DNA of 59,013 nucleotides from a virus. How positions within the stretch are numbered: position 1 is the first letter of the stretch; the number at the start of each line of letters is the position of its first letter. The translations under genes were made by a program, and so were the position numbers. The stretch spans positions 1 to 59,013 of IMG/VR virus record IMGVR_UViG_3300042516_003042. The stretch is one strand, 5' to 3'. Below the pieces are notes generated by a model that was not told where the DNA came from, made no database searches, and saw only the letters and a program-made list of their open reading frames with translations. Below, piece after piece: positions 58,908-59,013 of this stretch.

Positions 58908-59013
58908 TTATTGTTTTGAAAATTTTATTTCAGTTCCATGTTCGTGTAGAATTTTTATCATCATTTTTTGTTCGTCTGTTAATTCTTCCATTTTGATAAA
59001 ATTTTCTCCTTCT
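58908..59013 (-). CDS. Cassette protein, 5' end beyond or near the window edge
   Basis: The frame is open to the right edge and reads EGENFIKMEELTDEQKMMIK to a TAA at 58908, ending EIKFSKQ. An ATG at 58991 with AGAAGGAG about 14 nt upstream would give a complete 27-residue protein; otherwise the gene starts outside the window. It stops 11 nt before the first core site of site H. Confidence 0.5.
   Translation of the reverse strand, partial: EGENFIKMEELTDEQKMMIKILHEHGTEIKFSKQ

Noticed and set aside
47182-59013. Chimeric assembly as the source of the cassette arrays
   Set aside because: Not excluded for array 2, but array 1 is interleaved with the same 65-bp promoter modules as the rest of the phage, so a bacterial contig joined in error is unlikely there.

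Overview
The window is part of a large T4-like (myovirus-type) phage genome, AT-rich, almost all transcribed leftwards. A Bacteroidota host is likely. The promoters have the Bacteroidota layout (TTTG or TTGG, a 20-nt spacer, TAnnTTTA), Shine-Dalgarno sequences are mostly absent, and several small proteins (DUF4494-like, the MKNIHLLPTDKPSRL protein, the ELRIGNW protein) are of kinds I associate with Bacteroidota phages. No host gene block is seen. All family assignments were made by eye.

Layout. 1-6.2 kb: a giant SHAEG-repeat tail fibre, cut by the window edge, and a second tail protein. 6.2-10.8 kb: a natural Mre11-Rad50 fusion, a DnaG-type primase and a T7-type endonuclease I. 10.8-26.2 kb: tail and baseplate genes, including gp6-, gp25- and gp5-like proteins. 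26.2-31 kb: a gp55-like late sigma factor, an HD hydrolase, a ClpP-like protease, a membrane protein and a UvsE UV endonuclease. 31-36.4 kb: small genes, a glucosaminidase-type lysin, a complete tmRNA, tRNA-Leu(UAA) and a second, odd tRNA. 36.6-43 kb: a phosphoesterase, a HAD phosphatase and a MoxR ATPase/VWA/metallopeptidase set. 43-56.5 kb: many short accessory genes under repeated promoters. 56.6-57.9 kb: one rightward gene, then a tyrosine recombinase.

Two stretches, 47.4-50.1 kb and 57.9 kb to the right edge, look like integron gene-cassette arrays. Small leftward ORFs alternate with imperfect palindromes (most of 56-135 bp) whose ends are RYYYAAC/GTTRRRY-like and whose arms differ by a few extra bases, as in attC sites. 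Stop codons of the cassette genes often lie in the first core site. Both arrays contain the same 15-bp sequence directly after a core site (48825-48839 and 57940-57954), next to the recombinase gene in the second array. I consider this phage-borne, integron-like system the most unusual content of the window.

Regulation is visible. Twelve promoter modules, each exactly 65 bp from the -7 box to the end of an upstream element, precede accessory genes and array 1. At least seven further copies have only the -33/-7 core. Structural genes lack these promoters and would be read late with the gp55-like factor; a TATTTAT motif precedes several of them. The tmRNA has its own 24-residue tag frame ending ALVAA and a visible first pseudoknot.
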